DNA from: Nitratireductor indicus C115
GTDB lineage: Bacteria > Pseudomonadota > Alphaproteobacteria > Rhizobiales > Rhizobiaceae
Length of the DNA: 64,000 bases
Direction of reading: 5' to 3'
NCBI RefSeq assembly: GCF_000300515.1
Contig: NZ_AMSI01000003.1
Span: 62,001-126,000, forward strand
Both the position numbers and the translations under genes were made by a program. The notes under the pieces are model-generated. The model searched no databases, was not told where the DNA came from, and saw nothing but the letters and a program-made list of their open reading frames with translations. Positions 15,780 to 27,032 of the stretch are shown here, in pieces; the stretch's first letter is position 1, and the number at the start of each line of letters is the position of its first letter.

Positions 15780-16358
15780 ATGATGCGTTCCATTCTCGTC
15801 GGCATTCTCGCGGTCATGGCCGCGGGCATCGGTTTTCTGACCTTCCAGTGGTATGAGCAGCAGAATGCCCGCAAGGCATTCGGCGTCCCGTTCGAACTGG
15901 TCGACCAGAATGGCCAGAAGATCACGGAGGCTGCCTTCAAGGGCGGACCTCGCGTGGTGTTTTTCGGCTTCACGCACTGCCCGGAAGTCTGCCCGACAAC
16001 GCTTTTCGAGCTGGATGGATGGCTTGATCAACTGAGCGACGAAGGCAAGGACATAAAGGCCTATTTCGTCTCGATCGATCCCGAGCGCGACACGCCTGAG
16101 GTCATGAAAACCTATCTTGGCAATTTCTCAGACCGCATCACAGGCATTACCGGCGCCCCCGACAAGGTTGCAGCCATGGCCAAGGGCTTTTCCATCTATG
16201 TGCGCAAGGTCGAACTGGACGATGGCGGCTACACCATGGATCACACCGCTTCCGTTCTGCTTCTCGACAGCGACGGCGACTTTTTCGGCACCATCGCCTA
16301 TGAAGAGAATCGCGACACAGCCGTCGCCAAGCTGAGACGGCTGGCGAAAGAAGCCTGA
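15780..16358 (+). CDS. SCO1/SenC family copper chaperone
   Basis: SCO proteins insert copper into the CuA site of cytochrome c oxidase or act as thiol reductases at the membrane. The 192-residue protein has an N-terminal membrane anchor (residues 3-22) and a periplasmic thioredoxin-like domain. Both copper-ligand cysteines are present in CPEVC (67 and 71), with the third ligand, H155, in YTMDHTAS. The length is normal for the family. A second ATG at 15783 is equally possible. prmA follows 12 bases later on the same strand. Confidence 0.93.
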   Translation: MMRSILVGILAVMAAGIGFLTFQWYEQQNARKAFGVPFELVDQNGQKITEAAFKGGPRVVFFGFTHCPEVCPTTLFELDGWLDQLSDEGKDIKAYFVSIDPERDTPEVMKTYLGNFSDRITGITGAPDKVAAMAKGFSIYVRKVELDDGGYTMDHTASVLLLDSDGDFFGTIAYEENRDTAVAKLRRLAKEA

Positions 16359-16370
16359 CAGAACGGATCC

Positions 16371-17246
16371 ATGGCACAGACACGCATTTACATGAACGCC
16401 TCCAAAAGCGAGGCAGATGCCCTCTTCAAGCTGTTGGATGCCCGTTTCGAGGAAGATGGGCTGCCCATCAGTGTTTTCGAAGCCGACGAGGAAAATGGTC
16501 GCTTCGAAGTCTCCCTTTATGCCGAGGAGGAGGACGCGGATCGTGTCTTCAACGAAGTTGGCGAGGCCGTTGCAACGCTTCCCGATCCGCCACAGCTCCT
16601 GCGTGAGGTGCTGCCGGAGATCGACTGGGTCGCCCATTCGCTGGAAGGCCTGAAGCCGGTGCGCGTCGGGCGCTTCCTCATTCACGGCAGCCACGACCGG
16701 AACCTGCGCCGCATCGGAGACCTTGCCATCGAGATCGAGGCGGGCCTTGCTTTCGGCACAGGCCACCACGGCACCACGGCCGGCTGCCTGCAGGCGATTG
16801 CGGATCTGCTCAAGCGGGAGAAGCCGCGAAACGCGCTCGACCTCGGTACGGGCAGTGCCGTGCTGGCCATAGCCCTTGCGCGCGCGGCGCGCATCCCGGT
16901 TCTGGCAACCGACATCGATCCCATCGCCACGCAGGTGGCAGCCGAGAACGCGCGCCTCAACGGCGTTGGCGCATTGGTCGAAACGCATACGGCCCCCGGC
17001 TTTCACAACCGTATCTTTGCCGAGCGAAAGCCATTCGATCTGATTGTCGCAAACATTCTGGCGCGCCCGCTGATGCGGCTCGCTCCGCAGATGGCCAATC
17101 ACCTGACACCCGGCGGAGCGCTGATCCTGTCGGGCATCCTTGAGCGCCAGCGCGACGCGGTGGTGGCATCCTACGTCAACCAGGGCTTCCGCCACATCCG
17201 CACGCAAGCGCGCGAAGGTTGGGTAACGATCATTCTGCGACGCTAG
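16371..17246 (+). CDS. prmA: Ribosomal protein L11 methyltransferase
   Basis: PrmA trimethylates ribosomal protein L11 using S-adenosylmethionine. The 291-residue protein has the N-terminal L11-recognition domain and a Rossmann methyltransferase domain with the SAM loop DLGTGSAVLAIALAR (near residue 160), the acidic ribose contact DIDPIA, and VANILARPL, equivalent to the catalytic NPPY-type motif. The length matches the family. It sits 12 bases after the SCO gene. A partial repeat copy and a strong bidirectional terminator follow its stop. Confidence 0.94.
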   Translation: MAQTRIYMNASKSEADALFKLLDARFEEDGLPISVFEADEENGRFEVSLYAEEEDADRVFNEVGEAVATLPDPPQLLREVLPEIDWVAHSLEGLKPVRVGRFLIHGSHDRNLRRIGDLAIEIEAGLAFGTGHHGTTAGCLQAIADLLKREKPRNALDLGTGSAVLAIALARAARIPVLATDIDPIATQVAAENARLNGVGALVETHTAPGFHNRIFAERKPFDLIVANILARPLMRLAPQMANHLTPGGALILSGILERQRDAVVASYVNQGFRHIRTQAREGWVTIILRR

Positions 17247-17268
17247 AGCATTTTGCAATCAGGCAACA
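17247..17268 (+). repeat. Intergenic palindromic repeat, copy C (partial)
   Basis: GAGCATTTTGCAATCAGGCA starts at the prmA stop and then runs into the terminator. Only the head of the repeat remains. Confidence 0.6.
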
Positions 17269-17302
17269 AAAAACCCCGCAAGCCGCTGGTGGCTTACGGG
17301 GT
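17268..17302 (-). terminator. Intrinsic terminator for the DUF1127 gene, possibly bidirectional
   Basis: As minus-strand RNA: ACCCCGUAAGCC, loop, GGCUUGCGGGGU, then six U. The stem is 11 bp with one mismatch. It lies 52 bases beyond the DUF1127 stop and 22 bases beyond the prmA stop on the other strand, so it may also end the prmA transcript. Confidence 0.8.
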
Positions 17303-17354
17303 CTCTTGGAAAGGGGCGATGCCCGGCAGGCATCGTCCGGTCAGAACATTTCGA

Positions 17355-17543
17355 TCAAAACATGTAGGAAACGCTGCGGCTGCGTTTCAATTCGTCACGG
17401 GTATAGCCATGAGCGCGCAGGGTCTCGTCGTCCAGCATCAGAAGGGCGCCATTGACATAGCTGCTGACCTGCCTCTGACGAGCCTCGATAAGTGCGTCGA
17501 ATGCATTGCGGAAGAAACCGCGCTTGCCTGCCATGTGAGCCAT
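17355..17543 (-). CDS. DUF1127 domain protein
   Basis: The 62-residue product has the DUF1127 (YjiS-like) pattern in its C-terminal half: LMLDDETLRAHGYTRDELKRS, near residues 36-56. DUF1127 proteins are small, helical and common in Hyphomicrobiales; in Brucella several are switched on by the LysR-type regulator VtlR. The start at 17543 has AAGGAGAG seven bases upstream, so the longer upstream frame is rejected. A terminator lies downstream, so it is a single-gene unit. Two palindromic sites lie in its upstream region. Function unknown. Confidence 0.8.
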   Translation of the reverse strand: MAHMAGKRGFFRNAFDALIEARQRQVSSYVNGALLMLDDETLRAHGYTRDELKRSRSVSYMF

Positions 17544-17561
17544 CTGAACTCTCCTTGATCC

Positions 17562-17575
17562 CTGATCTTGATCAA
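17562..17575 (-). promoter_or_regulatory. FNR/FixK-like box near DUF1127 start
   Basis: TTGAT-CAAG-ATCAG on the minus strand matches TTGAT-N4-ATCAA at 9 of 10 positions. It is centred only 26 bases before the start codon, too close for class II activation, so if it is used it would repress. A chance match is possible. Confidence 0.3.
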
Positions 17576-17635
17576 AAGATAAGTCTGCCCCGTTCTTCCA
17601 ACCAGCGCTGATTGCGCATGGCATCCATTCATTTT

Positions 17636-17664
17636 TGCATTGCAACATAAATTGCTGCGATGCA
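17636..17664. promoter_or_regulatory. Inverted repeat upstream of DUF1127, LysR-type operator candidate
   Basis: TGCATTGCA-N11-TGCGATGCA is a 9-bp dyad with one mismatch, 93-121 bases upstream of the DUF1127 start codon. Its size and position suit a LysR-type recognition site. It lies in the gap shared with the divergent aminopeptidase gene. Confidence 0.45.
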
Positions 17665-17771
17665 CTCACTCTTGAAATTTAAGTGCTTTTCCAGTCACCC
17701 CAACGAACTGATTTCGCTTCCAGGCGTCATGTTGTAGGGTCTGGCCGTTTCTGACTTTCACATAGGTTCCC

Positions 17772-19601
17772 ATGTTCCAGTCCTTTGAAGTTACCGCCGA
17801 CCCGTCCCAGGGCGTTGCCCGCGTGGCGCGCCTGCGCGAAACGTTGGAGCGCGCCGGCCTTGACGGTTATCTGGTCCCCCGCGCCGATGAGCACCAGGGA
17901 GAATATGTGGCCGCCTGCTCGGAACGACTGGCCTGGCTGACCGGCTTCACCGGCTCTGCCGGCGTTGCGCTCATTCTGCGCGACAAGGCGCTGCTCTTCG
18001 TCGACGGCCGCTACACATTGCAGGCTTCAGAACAGGCAGATCCGGGTACCTTCACCATCGAAAGCCTCGTCGACAATCCGCCGCGTGATTGGATGGTATC
18101 GAACCTTGCGGCAGGTGCGCGTATCGGCTTCGACCCCTGGCTGCATACGGTAGGGGAAGTCCGCGGCCTTGAGAAAGCCTTGGCAAAGATCGACGGACAG
18201 CTGGTTCCCTCCGACGGCAATCTGGTCGACGACATCTGGAACGAGCGCCCAACAGCCCCGCTGGGACAGGCCCGCATCCAACCCAAGGAATTGGCCGGAG
18301 AACTCGCAAGCCAGAAGCTGGAGCGGTTGGCCGAGGCCGTGCGACAGGGTGGCGCGGACTTCACAGTTCTGACCGATCCATCATCCCTTGCCTGGGCCTT
18401 CAACATCCGGGGCAGCGATGTGCCCCATACGCCCCTGGCGCTCGGCTTCGCCATCGTTCCGGAGAGCGGCCGGCCGCTCCTGTTTCTCGACAAGCGCAAG
18501 CTCGACCGCGAAACCGAGGCCTATCTGACACAGCTCGCCGAGCTGATGCCCCCTTCCATGCTCGACGACGAGGTGAAGCGCCTTACCGGAAACGGCAAGC
18601 GCATCGGCCTCGATCCCGTGCTCGCCGCCGACAAGCTGCGCCTTATCGCCGAAGGGGAAGGCATGGAGACGGTCGATCTCGCTGATCCTGCCCGCCTGCC
18701 CCGCGCCATCAAGAACATGACGGAGCTGGCCGGTGCGCGCGCAGCACACCGCCGCGACGGCGCTGCGATGGCCCGGTTTCTTTCGTGGCTCGACACCCAG
18801 GCACCCGGAACACTGACCGAGATCGCCGTCGCAGAAAAGCTGGAGGCCTGCCGCGCCACGACCGGCGAAGAGACACAGATGCCGCTGCGCGACATTTCTT
18901 TCGACACCATCTCGGGGGCCGGTCCCAACGGGGCGATCATCCATTATCGGGTCACGACGAGGACAAACCGCACGCTTGGAAAGAACGAACTCTATCTGGT
19001 CGATTCAGGCGCGCAGTATGAAGACGGCACGACCGATATTACGCGCACCGTCATCATCGGTGCGCCGGATGCCGAAATGCGCGACCGCTTCACCCGCGTC
19101 CTGAAAGGTATGATTGCGATTTCGCGCCTGCGCTTCCCGCAGGGTACACGCGGTGCGGATATCGATGCCTTTGCCCGCCACGCCCTCTGGCAGGCAGGCC
19201 TCGACTACGCCCACGGCACAGGCCACGGCGTGGGTTCCTATCTTTCCGTTCACGAAGGGCCGCAACGCATCGCCAAGACCGGCATGCAGAAGCTGGAAGC
19301 CGGCATGATCCTGTCCAACGAGCCCGGCTACTACAAGCCCGGCGCCTACGGCATCCGTCTGGAAAACCTCATCGTGGTCGAGCCTGCCACCCCTGTCGCG
19401 GGAGGCGAGATTCCCATGCATGGTTTCGAGACACTCACCCTCGCCCCGCTCGACCGCAGGCTCGTCGACAAGGCACTCCTTGACGAGGGTGAGCGCGCCT
19501 GGCTCGACGCCTATCATGCGCGCGTTCTGAGCGAAATTGGGCCAATGGTGGAAGAAGACGTGCGCGCCTGGCTCGAAGAGGCGACTGCGCCGCTTTCCTG
19601 A
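17772..19601 (+). CDS. Xaa-Pro aminopeptidase (M24B, aminopeptidase P family)
   Basis: Aminopeptidase P removes N-terminal residues that precede proline, using two metal ions. The 609-residue protein is the three-domain form: two creatinase-like N-terminal domains (from SQGVARVARLRETLERAGLDGYLVPRADEHQGEY) and a C-terminal pita-bread catalytic domain. Metal ligands are visible in VDSGAQYEDGTTDITRT (two Asp), GTGHGVGSYLSVHEGP (His), NEPGYY (Glu) and RLENL (Glu). The length suits the eukaryote-like long class found in alphaproteobacteria. There is no signal peptide, so it is cytoplasmic. Confidence 0.92.
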   Translation: MFQSFEVTADPSQGVARVARLRETLERAGLDGYLVPRADEHQGEYVAACSERLAWLTGFTGSAGVALILRDKALLFVDGRYTLQASEQADPGTFTIESLVDNPPRDWMVSNLAAGARIGFDPWLHTVGEVRGLEKALAKIDGQLVPSDGNLVDDIWNERPTAPLGQARIQPKELAGELASQKLERLAEAVRQGGADFTVLTDPSSLAWAFNIRGSDVPHTPLALGFAIVPESGRPLLFLDKRKLDRETEAYLTQLAELMPPSMLDDEVKRLTGNGKRIGLDPVLAADKLRLIAEGEGMETVDLADPARLPRAIKNMTELAGARAAHRRDGAAMARFLSWLDTQAPGTLTEIAVAEKLEACRATTGEETQMPLRDISFDTISGAGPNGAIIHYRVTTRTNRTLGKNELYLVDSGAQYEDGTTDITRTVIIGAPDAEMRDRFTRVLKGMIAISRLRFPQGTRGADIDAFARHALWQAGLDYAHGTGHGVGSYLSVHEGPQRIAKTGMQKLEAGMILSNEPGYYKPGAYGIRLENLIVVEPATPVAGGEIPMHGFETLTLAPLDRRLVDKALLDEGERAWLDAYHARVLSEIGPMVEEDVRAWLEEATAPLS

Positions 19602-19652
19602 CTTTGCCCAGCCATCGCAGTTTTACAAGGTTATGGGGCTTTTGGCCGAGCC

Positions 19653-19700
19653 CACCCCTCATCTCCTGCCGGGACCTTCTCCCCGCAGGAGAGATGGGCA
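19653..19700. terminator. Large imperfect stem-loop after aminopeptidase gene
   Basis: ATCTCCTGC (19661-19669) pairs with GCAGGAG-AGAT (19685-19695) with a small bulge, and flanking C/G bases extend the stem. The loop contains CCTTCTCCCC, also seen in the hairpin at 59286. No U-run follows. Confidence 0.4.
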
Positions 19701-19721
19701 GCTCGACCGAAACCTGAAAAG

Positions 19722-19808
19722 CGCCGGACGAAATCGCCCGGCTGCAAAATGCTTCTTTCTTCTCGCATTTGTGCGACGCCGGACGAAATCGCCCGGCTGC
19801 AAAATGCT
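19722..19808 (-). repeat. Intergenic palindromic repeat, copies D1 and D2 (tandem)
   Basis: A 32-base unit ending GGCTGCAAAATGCT occurs at 19722-19753 and again, identically, at 19777-19808. On the minus strand, D2 is a full copy (AGCATTTTGCAG, a central palindrome, CACAAATGCGAGAAG) and runs straight into D1, a head-only copy. They sit between the aminopeptidase gene and the ilvD stop at 19811. Confidence 0.8.
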
Positions 19809-19810
19809 GA

Positions 19811-21649
19811 TTATTCCTCGGGCAGGACGCGCACCGCCCCCTTGTCTGCCGACGAGGCGAAGGCCGCATAGGCCTTCAGCGCGGTCGTGACGTTGCGCTT
19901 GCGCGGCCCGGCTGGCTTCCAGCCAAGCTTGTCCTGCTCAGCGCGGCGTTCGGCGAGTTCCGCATCCGAAACGGCAAGGTTGATCGTGCGGTTGGGAATA
20001 TCGATCTCGATCATATCGCCACTGCGCACGAGGCCGATGGCGCCGCCCTGCGCAGCTTCCGGCGATGCATGGCCGATGGAAAGGCCCGAGGTTCCGCCCG
20101 AGAACCGGCCATCCGTCACCAGCGCACACGCCTTGCCGAGGCCGCGCGACTTGAGATAGCTGGTCGGATAGAGCATCTCCTGCATGCCCGGGCCCCCCTT
20201 GGGGCCTTCGTAGCGGATCACCACCACGTCGCCTTCCTTGACCTCCCTGCCCAGAATGCCCTTCACCGCCGCATCCTGGCTTTCATAGACCACGGCTGGC
20301 CCGGTGAATTTCAGGATGGACTCGTCCACGCCCGCCGTCTTCACGATGCAGCCGTCGAGCGCGATATTGCCCTTCAGAACGGCAAGACCGCCATCCTTCG
20401 AGAACGGATGCTCGACGGAACGAATGACGCCCTTTTCGCGGTCGAGATCAAGCTCGTCCCAGCGGGCTTCCTGGCTGAACGCTGTCTGGGTCGGAATACC
20501 GCCGGGGGCAGCCTTGAAGAAATTATGCACGCTCTCGCTGTCGGTGCGGTCAATGGCCCAGCCGTCGATCGCCTCACCGATGGTCGGCGTGTGTACCGTG
20601 GGGGAATCACGATGGATCAGACCGCCCGCATCGAGCTGGCCGAGAATCGCCATGATGCCGCCGGCCCGGTGCACATCTTCCATGTGCACATCCTGCTTGG
20701 CAGGCGCGACCTTGGAGAGGCATGGCACCTTGCGCGACAGCGCATCGATATCGTCCATGGTGAAATCGATCTGCCCTTCATAGGCAGCCGCCAGAATGTG
20801 CAGCACCGTGTTGGTGGAACCACCCATGGCGATATCCAGCGACATCGCATTCTCGAAGGCACGCTTGTTCGCCACGTTGCGCGGCAGCACGGAAGCGTCA
20901 TTCTGCTCATAATAGCGCTTTGCGATACCCACCGCGAGGCGGCCCGCTTCCAGGAAGAGGCGTTTGCGATCCGCATGGGTGGCAAGCGTAGAGCCGTTTC
21001 CAGGCAGGGAAAGGCCGAGCGCTTCGGTCAGGCAGTTCATCGAATTGGCCGTGAACATGCCCGAGCAGGAACCGCAGGTCGGACATGCGGAGCGCTCGAT
21101 GACCGAAACATCGGCATCAGAGATTTTATCATCGGCAGCCGCAACCATAGCATCGACGAGGTCCAGCGCCTGGGTCTTGCCATTCAGCACGACCTTGCCG
21201 GCCTCCATCGGCCCGCCCGAAACGAAAACCGCCGGGATGTTGAGACGCATGGCGGCGTTGAGCATGCCAGGCGTGATCTTGTCGCAATTCGAGATGCAGA
21301 CCATCGCGTCGGCGCAATGCGCGTTGACCATATATTCGACGCTGTCGGCGATCACTTCGCGCGACGGCAGCGAGTACAGCATGCCGTCATGGCCCATGGC
21401 GATACCGTCATCCACCGCGATGGTGTTGAACTCCTTGGCGATACCGCCCGCCGCCTCGATCTCACGCGCGACGAGCTGTCCCAGATCCTTCAGATGCACG
21501 TGTCCGGGAACGAACTGCGTGAAGGAATTGACCACGGCAATGATCGGCTTGCCGAAGTCCCCGTCTTTCACGCCGGTTGCGCGCCAGAGGCCGCGTGCTC
21601 CCGCCATGTTGCGTCCATGGGTGGTTGTTCTCGAACGATAATCTGGCAT
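19811..21649 (-). CDS. ilvD: Dihydroxy-acid dehydratase
   Basis: IlvD dehydrates 2,3-dihydroxy acids to 2-keto acids, the third step of isoleucine and valine synthesis. The 612-residue protein shows the iron-sulfur cysteines in [12 protein letters not shown] (near 118-122) and [11 protein letters not shown] (near 190), plus [18 protein letters not shown] at the N-terminus and [14 protein letters not shown] near the C-terminus. Both are family signatures, and the length matches the classical [4Fe-4S]-type enzyme. The start at 21649 (MPDYRSRTT) is chosen from the family; a GTG at 21667 is possible. Next upstream on the same strand are azlD and azlC, which export branched-chain amino acids. Confidence 0.96.
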   Translation of the reverse strand: MPDYRSRTTTHGRNMAGARGLWRATGVKDGDFGKPIIAVVNSFTQFVPGHVHLKDLGQLVAREIEAAGGIAKEFNTIAVDDGIAMGHDGMLYSLPSREVIADSVEYMVNAHCADAMVCISNCDKITPGMLNAAMRLNIPAVFVSGGPMEAGKVVLNGKTQALDLVDAMVAAADDKISDADVSVIERSACPTCGSCSGMFTANSMNCLTEALGLSLPGNGSTLATHADRKRLFLEAGRLAVGIAKRYYEQNDASVLPRNVANKRAFENAMSLDIAMGGSTNTVLHILAAAYEGQIDFTMDDIDALSRKVPCLSKVAPAKQDVHMEDVHRAGGIMAILGQLDAGGLIHRDSPTVHTPTIGEAIDGWAIDRTDSESVHNFFKAAPGGIPTQTAFSQEARWDELDLDREKGVIRSVEHPFSKDGGLAVLKGNIALDGCIVKTAGVDESILKFTGPAVVYESQDAAVKGILGREVKEGDVVVIRYEGPKGGPGMQEMLYPTSYLKSRGLGKACALVTDGRFSGGTSGLSIGHASPEAAQGGAIGLVRSGDMIEIDIPNRTINLAVSDAELAERRAEQDKLGWKPAGPRKRNVTTALKAYAAFASSADKGAVRVLPEE

Positions 21650-21842
21650 TGGGCTGTCGTCTTTCACTTACGTATGGCTCTTGCGAAGAGCTGGATCATC
21701 GGTCACCAAGTAAACCTTTGCACCGTCCGATACCATACCGAGCCGGCTAGCGGGATAGCGATTCCGGAGAGTTTTTGCGCAAAATGCCCCGTTTCGTGCC
21801 GGATCAGGCCGAAACCGGTCGCCGAAATGCGCGCAGCATCCG

Positions 21843-22142
21843 TCAGATGCCGATATTACGCAGCACGATCAGCACGGCTGCCGCCGTCAGGAACACGGTC
21901 ATCATGCCGCCCGCCCAGAAAGAGACAAGAACGCCCGCGCCAAGTGCGGCAAGTTCAGCAGGCCCGCCATTCATTGCGGCAGGTGCGACGAGCGTGGTCA
22001 GGACGGCCGCCGGCACGGCGTTCAAGCCCGCCTCGACGCGCGGATGAATGCGCTCGAAGCGCGACAGGACGATATGACCGCCAATGCGCGTCAGATAGGT
22101 CAGGAGCCCGCCGGCCAGGATGATCCAGATCGTGGTGCTCAT
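21843..22142 (-). CDS. azlD: Branched-chain amino acid transport protein AzlD
   Basis: This 99-residue protein has three or four membrane helices and starts MSTTIWIILAGGLLTYLTRIGG, typical of AzlD, the small subunit of the two-part branched-chain amino acid exporter. The motif AVPAAVLTTLVAP near residue 45 is conserved. Its ATG overlaps the azlC stop (ATGA), so the pair is translated together. The ilvD gene downstream fits the same amino acid pathway, though a gap of nearly 200 bases separates them. Confidence 0.88.
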   Translation of the reverse strand: MSTTIWIILAGGLLTYLTRIGGHIVLSRFERIHPRVEAGLNAVPAAVLTTLVAPAAMNGGPAELAALGAGVLVSFWAGGMMTVFLTAAAVLIVLRNIGI

Positions 22143-22867
22143 TGCGCGCCCCGCTTTCCTCTTGCATCGGGAGAAAACATTGCAGCCAGAAGCACCCCCG
22201 CCAGAGCCCCGATGGAGACATGCCAGGGCGAGCCGACGGTACGATAGGCAATGATCGAGACCACCGCGCTGACCGCCACAACGGGAAGCCAGAAGGGCCG
22301 CTTGCGAAAGCCCATCACCAGGCCCAGAAAATAAATCGGCAGCAGGAAGTCGATGCCGTAGGGCTCAGGATCCGGCATCATCTTGCCGAAAAGCGCCCCA
22401 ACCCAGCCTTCGATGATCCAGGTGAAATAGACAGGGATCGCAACGCCCAGATACCAGCCCCAGGTCACCACGCCCTTCGTCTCTCCGCGCCGCTCGGTTT
22501 CGGCAAAGACCGGATCGGACAACACGAAGAAACCGACAAGGCGCTGCCAGGGTTTCCAATGGGCGATCCGCCGCCCCGTGGTTGCTGAATATAGCACGTG
22601 CCTGAAATTGACCGCGAAGATCGAAAACACGATCAGCCACGGGGCCACCTTCTGCCCGAAGAGCTCGATGCCCACCATCTGGCTGGCGCCGGCAAAGGTG
22701 GCCGCGCTCATCAGCACCGCCTCGAAGACGCTAAAACCATTATCGACCGCCAGCGCGCCGAACAGGACACCGAACGGCAAAGCGGCAACAATGATCGGAA
22801 CACTGTCGCGCACACCCTGCGCGAAGTCGCGTGGACCGGATTGACCGGCCAGTATATCGGTTGTCAT
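22139..22867 (-). CDS. azlC: Branched-chain amino acid transporter AzlC
   Basis: The 242-residue inner-membrane protein belongs to the AzlC family, the large subunit of the AzlCD exporter for leucine, isoleucine, valine and analogues. The signature FAQGVRDSVPIIVAALPFGVLFG near the N-terminus and the ATFAGASQMVGIELF segment (near residue 60) are present, and about six or seven hydrophobic helices are visible. It overlaps azlD by four bases. No regulator (AzlB/Lrp) is adjacent. Confidence 0.9.
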   Translation of the reverse strand: MTTDILAGQSGPRDFAQGVRDSVPIIVAALPFGVLFGALAVDNGFSVFEAVLMSAATFAGASQMVGIELFGQKVAPWLIVFSIFAVNFRHVLYSATTGRRIAHWKPWQRLVGFFVLSDPVFAETERRGETKGVVTWGWYLGVAIPVYFTWIIEGWVGALFGKMMPDPEPYGIDFLLPIYFLGLVMGFRKRPFWLPVVAVSAVVSIIAYRTVGSPWHVSIGALAGVLLAAMFSPDARGKRGAQ

Positions 22868-22959
22868 GGAGCCTCCAGAAAGGCCATGATAGGTCAGTCC
22901 CGCTGACCAGTCGCTTCAATTTCTTTGAGCCAGCGATCAACAAGCCTGACAGGCAAGGA

Positions 22960-25104
<2,145 letters not shown>

Positions 25105-25183
25105 TTAGACCATCATCCGCCCGTGGAGAAAACCCGCTTTGAACCTGTCATGCACATGCTGACAGCTGCTGAAGCGCCCGCAA

Positions 25184-25246
25184 GGCATTTTGCAGTCCGG
25201 TGAAATCATCCATGCGCCCTGCATAAAGACGGAGAGCAAGGGCGTT
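25184..25246 (+). repeat. Intergenic palindromic repeat, copy E
   Basis: GGCATTTTGCAGTCCGGTGAAATCATCC, then GCATAAAGACGGAGAGCAAG, lying between the ligA start and the recN stop. The central palindrome has decayed compared with copy F. Confidence 0.7.
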
Positions 25247-26920
25247 CTAGGAAACCGGGGTCGTGCCCTTCAGCAGCCTCTGGGCTGCCGCGCGCGCCTC
25301 ATCGGTGACCGTGGCGCCCGCCAGCATGCGGGCGATCTCTTCCTGGCGCGCATCCGTATCCATCACGGAAACACCGGTCGAGACCTTCTCCTGACCGCCG
25401 CTCTTGGCGATCAGGTAATGCGTCCCGGCCCGTGCAGCCACCTGCGGCGCGTGAGTGACGGAAAGCACCTGAATACGACCGGCAAGACGTGAAAGGCGCT
25501 GACCGATCGCATCGGCAACCGCGCCGCCCACCCCCGTATCAATCTCATCGAAGACCAGCGTCGGGGCCGATCCACGGTCGGCGAGAACCACCTTCAGCGC
25601 CAGAAGGAAGCGGGAGAGTTCGCCGCCCGATGCGACCTTCATCATGGGGCCGGGGCGCGTTCCCGGATTGGTTCGCACCCAGAATTCCACCCGGTCGATG
25701 CCTTCTTCGGCGCGGTCCTGCGCTTCGGTGGCGATCTCGACAATGAATTCGGCCCGTTCCAGCTTCAGCGCAGGAAGTTCCGCCATGACCGCTTTGGCAA
25801 GCCCTTCGGCTGTGCGCAGGCGCATCTTCGAAAGTTCAGCCGCAGCCGCGTCGTAAGCCTTTATAGCTGCAGCAGCCTGTTCCTCCAGCAGACCGAGCCG
25901 CTCCTCGCCTGCATCGAGCTCGTCCAGATCGCCGACCATGCGCGCGCATAGTGCCGCCAGATCGTCCACCTGCACATTGTGCTTGCGCGCTGCGGCCCTG
26001 AGGGCGAAGAGGCGTTCTTCCGCCTGTTCGAGACGTTTCGGATCAAATTCGGTCGCTCGCATGGCCTCATCGACGCCCGACTGGGCCGCATCGAGAGACA
26101 GCAGCGCTGCGTCGAGCGATTCTATGATCCCGTCCAGCAGGCCCGGTGCATCCTGCGCCTTGCGCTGAAGCCGGCGCAAAAGGCTGGACAGCTGAGGTAT
26201 CGCTGAAGCGCCACCGGACAGAACCTCCTGCGCATCCGAAATATCCGAAGCGATCTTTTCAGCGCGCATCATGTTGGCGCGTTCCTCGGCCAACGCTTCT
26301 TCCTCGTCCGGACGCGGATCGAGCTTGGAGAGTTCATCGACGGACGCACGCAGAAAATCCGCTTCACGCGCCGCCGCTTCGACCCGCGCCTTGTGTCGCG
26401 TGAACTCCTGCTCGGCCTGCCGCAAGTCCCGCCAGGCAAGCCGCACCCGACCGACCGCCTCGCCATGACCGCCAAACGCATCGAGAAGATCGCGATGGAT
26501 CGCCGCGTCCACCAGAGCACGCTCATCGTGCTGCCCGTGGATTTCCACAAGCGCACGCCCCACCTGCCGCATGAGCGCGACGCTCGAAGGCTGATCGTTG
26601 ATGAAACCGCGCGTGCGCCCATCGGCACTCTGCACACGGCGCAAGATAATGTCGCCCTCGTCGTCGATGGCATTCTCAGCAAGAAGCGTGCGCACCGGAT
26701 GAACCGCCGGAAGGTCGAAGACAGCGGTCACCTGCCCCTGATCGGCGCCATGGCGCACAAGGGAAGCGTCTCCCCTACCCCCGAGCGCAAGCGACAGGGA
26801 ATCGAGCAGGATGGATTTGCCTGCGCCGGTCTCACCGGTCAAAACCGAAAGCCCGCCCGGAAAATCCATGTCGAGGCGTTCAATCAGGACGATATCGCGG
26901 ATCGACAGATGTGAGAGCAT
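25247..26920 (-). CDS. recN: DNA repair protein RecN
   Basis: RecN is an SMC-like ATPase that acts on double-strand breaks. The 557-residue protein begins MLSHLSIRDIVLIERLDMDF with Walker A GETGAGKSILLDSL (near residue 31), has a central coiled-coil region (about 150-360), and ends with the ABC signature SGGELSRFLLALKVVL and Walker B PTLVFDEIDTGVGG. All family landmarks are present and the length is normal. Repeat copies flank it on both sides (E and F). Confidence 0.96.
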   Translation of the reverse strand: MLSHLSIRDIVLIERLDMDFPGGLSVLTGETGAGKSILLDSLSLALGGRGDASLVRHGADQGQVTAVFDLPAVHPVRTLLAENAIDDEGDIILRRVQSADGRTRGFINDQPSSVALMRQVGRALVEIHGQHDERALVDAAIHRDLLDAFGGHGEAVGRVRLAWRDLRQAEQEFTRHKARVEAAAREADFLRASVDELSKLDPRPDEEEALAEERANMMRAEKIASDISDAQEVLSGGASAIPQLSSLLRRLQRKAQDAPGLLDGIIESLDAALLSLDAAQSGVDEAMRATEFDPKRLEQAEERLFALRAAARKHNVQVDDLAALCARMVGDLDELDAGEERLGLLEEQAAAAIKAYDAAAAELSKMRLRTAEGLAKAVMAELPALKLERAEFIVEIATEAQDRAEEGIDRVEFWVRTNPGTRPGPMMKVASGGELSRFLLALKVVLADRGSAPTLVFDEIDTGVGGAVADAIGQRLSRLAGRIQVLSVTHAPQVAARAGTHYLIAKSGGQEKVSTGVSVMDTDARQEEIARMLAGATVTDEARAAAQRLLKGTTPVS

Positions 26921-26935
26921 GGGTGCCGACGCTAT

Positions 26936-27010
26936 AGCATTTCGTCGTCAGGTGAAATCACCTGACGACGCAGGACTGCGAAAAAACACGGAGATGGAGC
27001 GGAACGGCGT
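26936..27010 (+). repeat. Intergenic palindromic repeat, copy F (best preserved)
   Basis: AGCATTTCGTCGTCAGGTG begins the copy. GTCGTCAGGTG-AAAT-CACCTGACGAC (26945-26970) is a perfect 11-bp stem with a 4-base loop. The tail CTGCGAAAAAACACGGAGATGGAGCG follows. It lies between the recN start and the bamD stop. Confidence 0.85.
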
Positions 27011-27032
27011 TTCCATGAAACAATGAACCGCT

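Noticed and set aside
17562-17575. FNR/FixK activation of the DUF1127 gene
   Set aside because: The box is only 26 bases before the start codon, so activation from -41.5 would place the transcription start inside the gene; kept only as a low-confidence site.
20069-22123. 684-codon plus-strand frame across ilvD and azlD
   Set aside because: Antisense to two clearly recognised genes, with no ribosome site or known domain.
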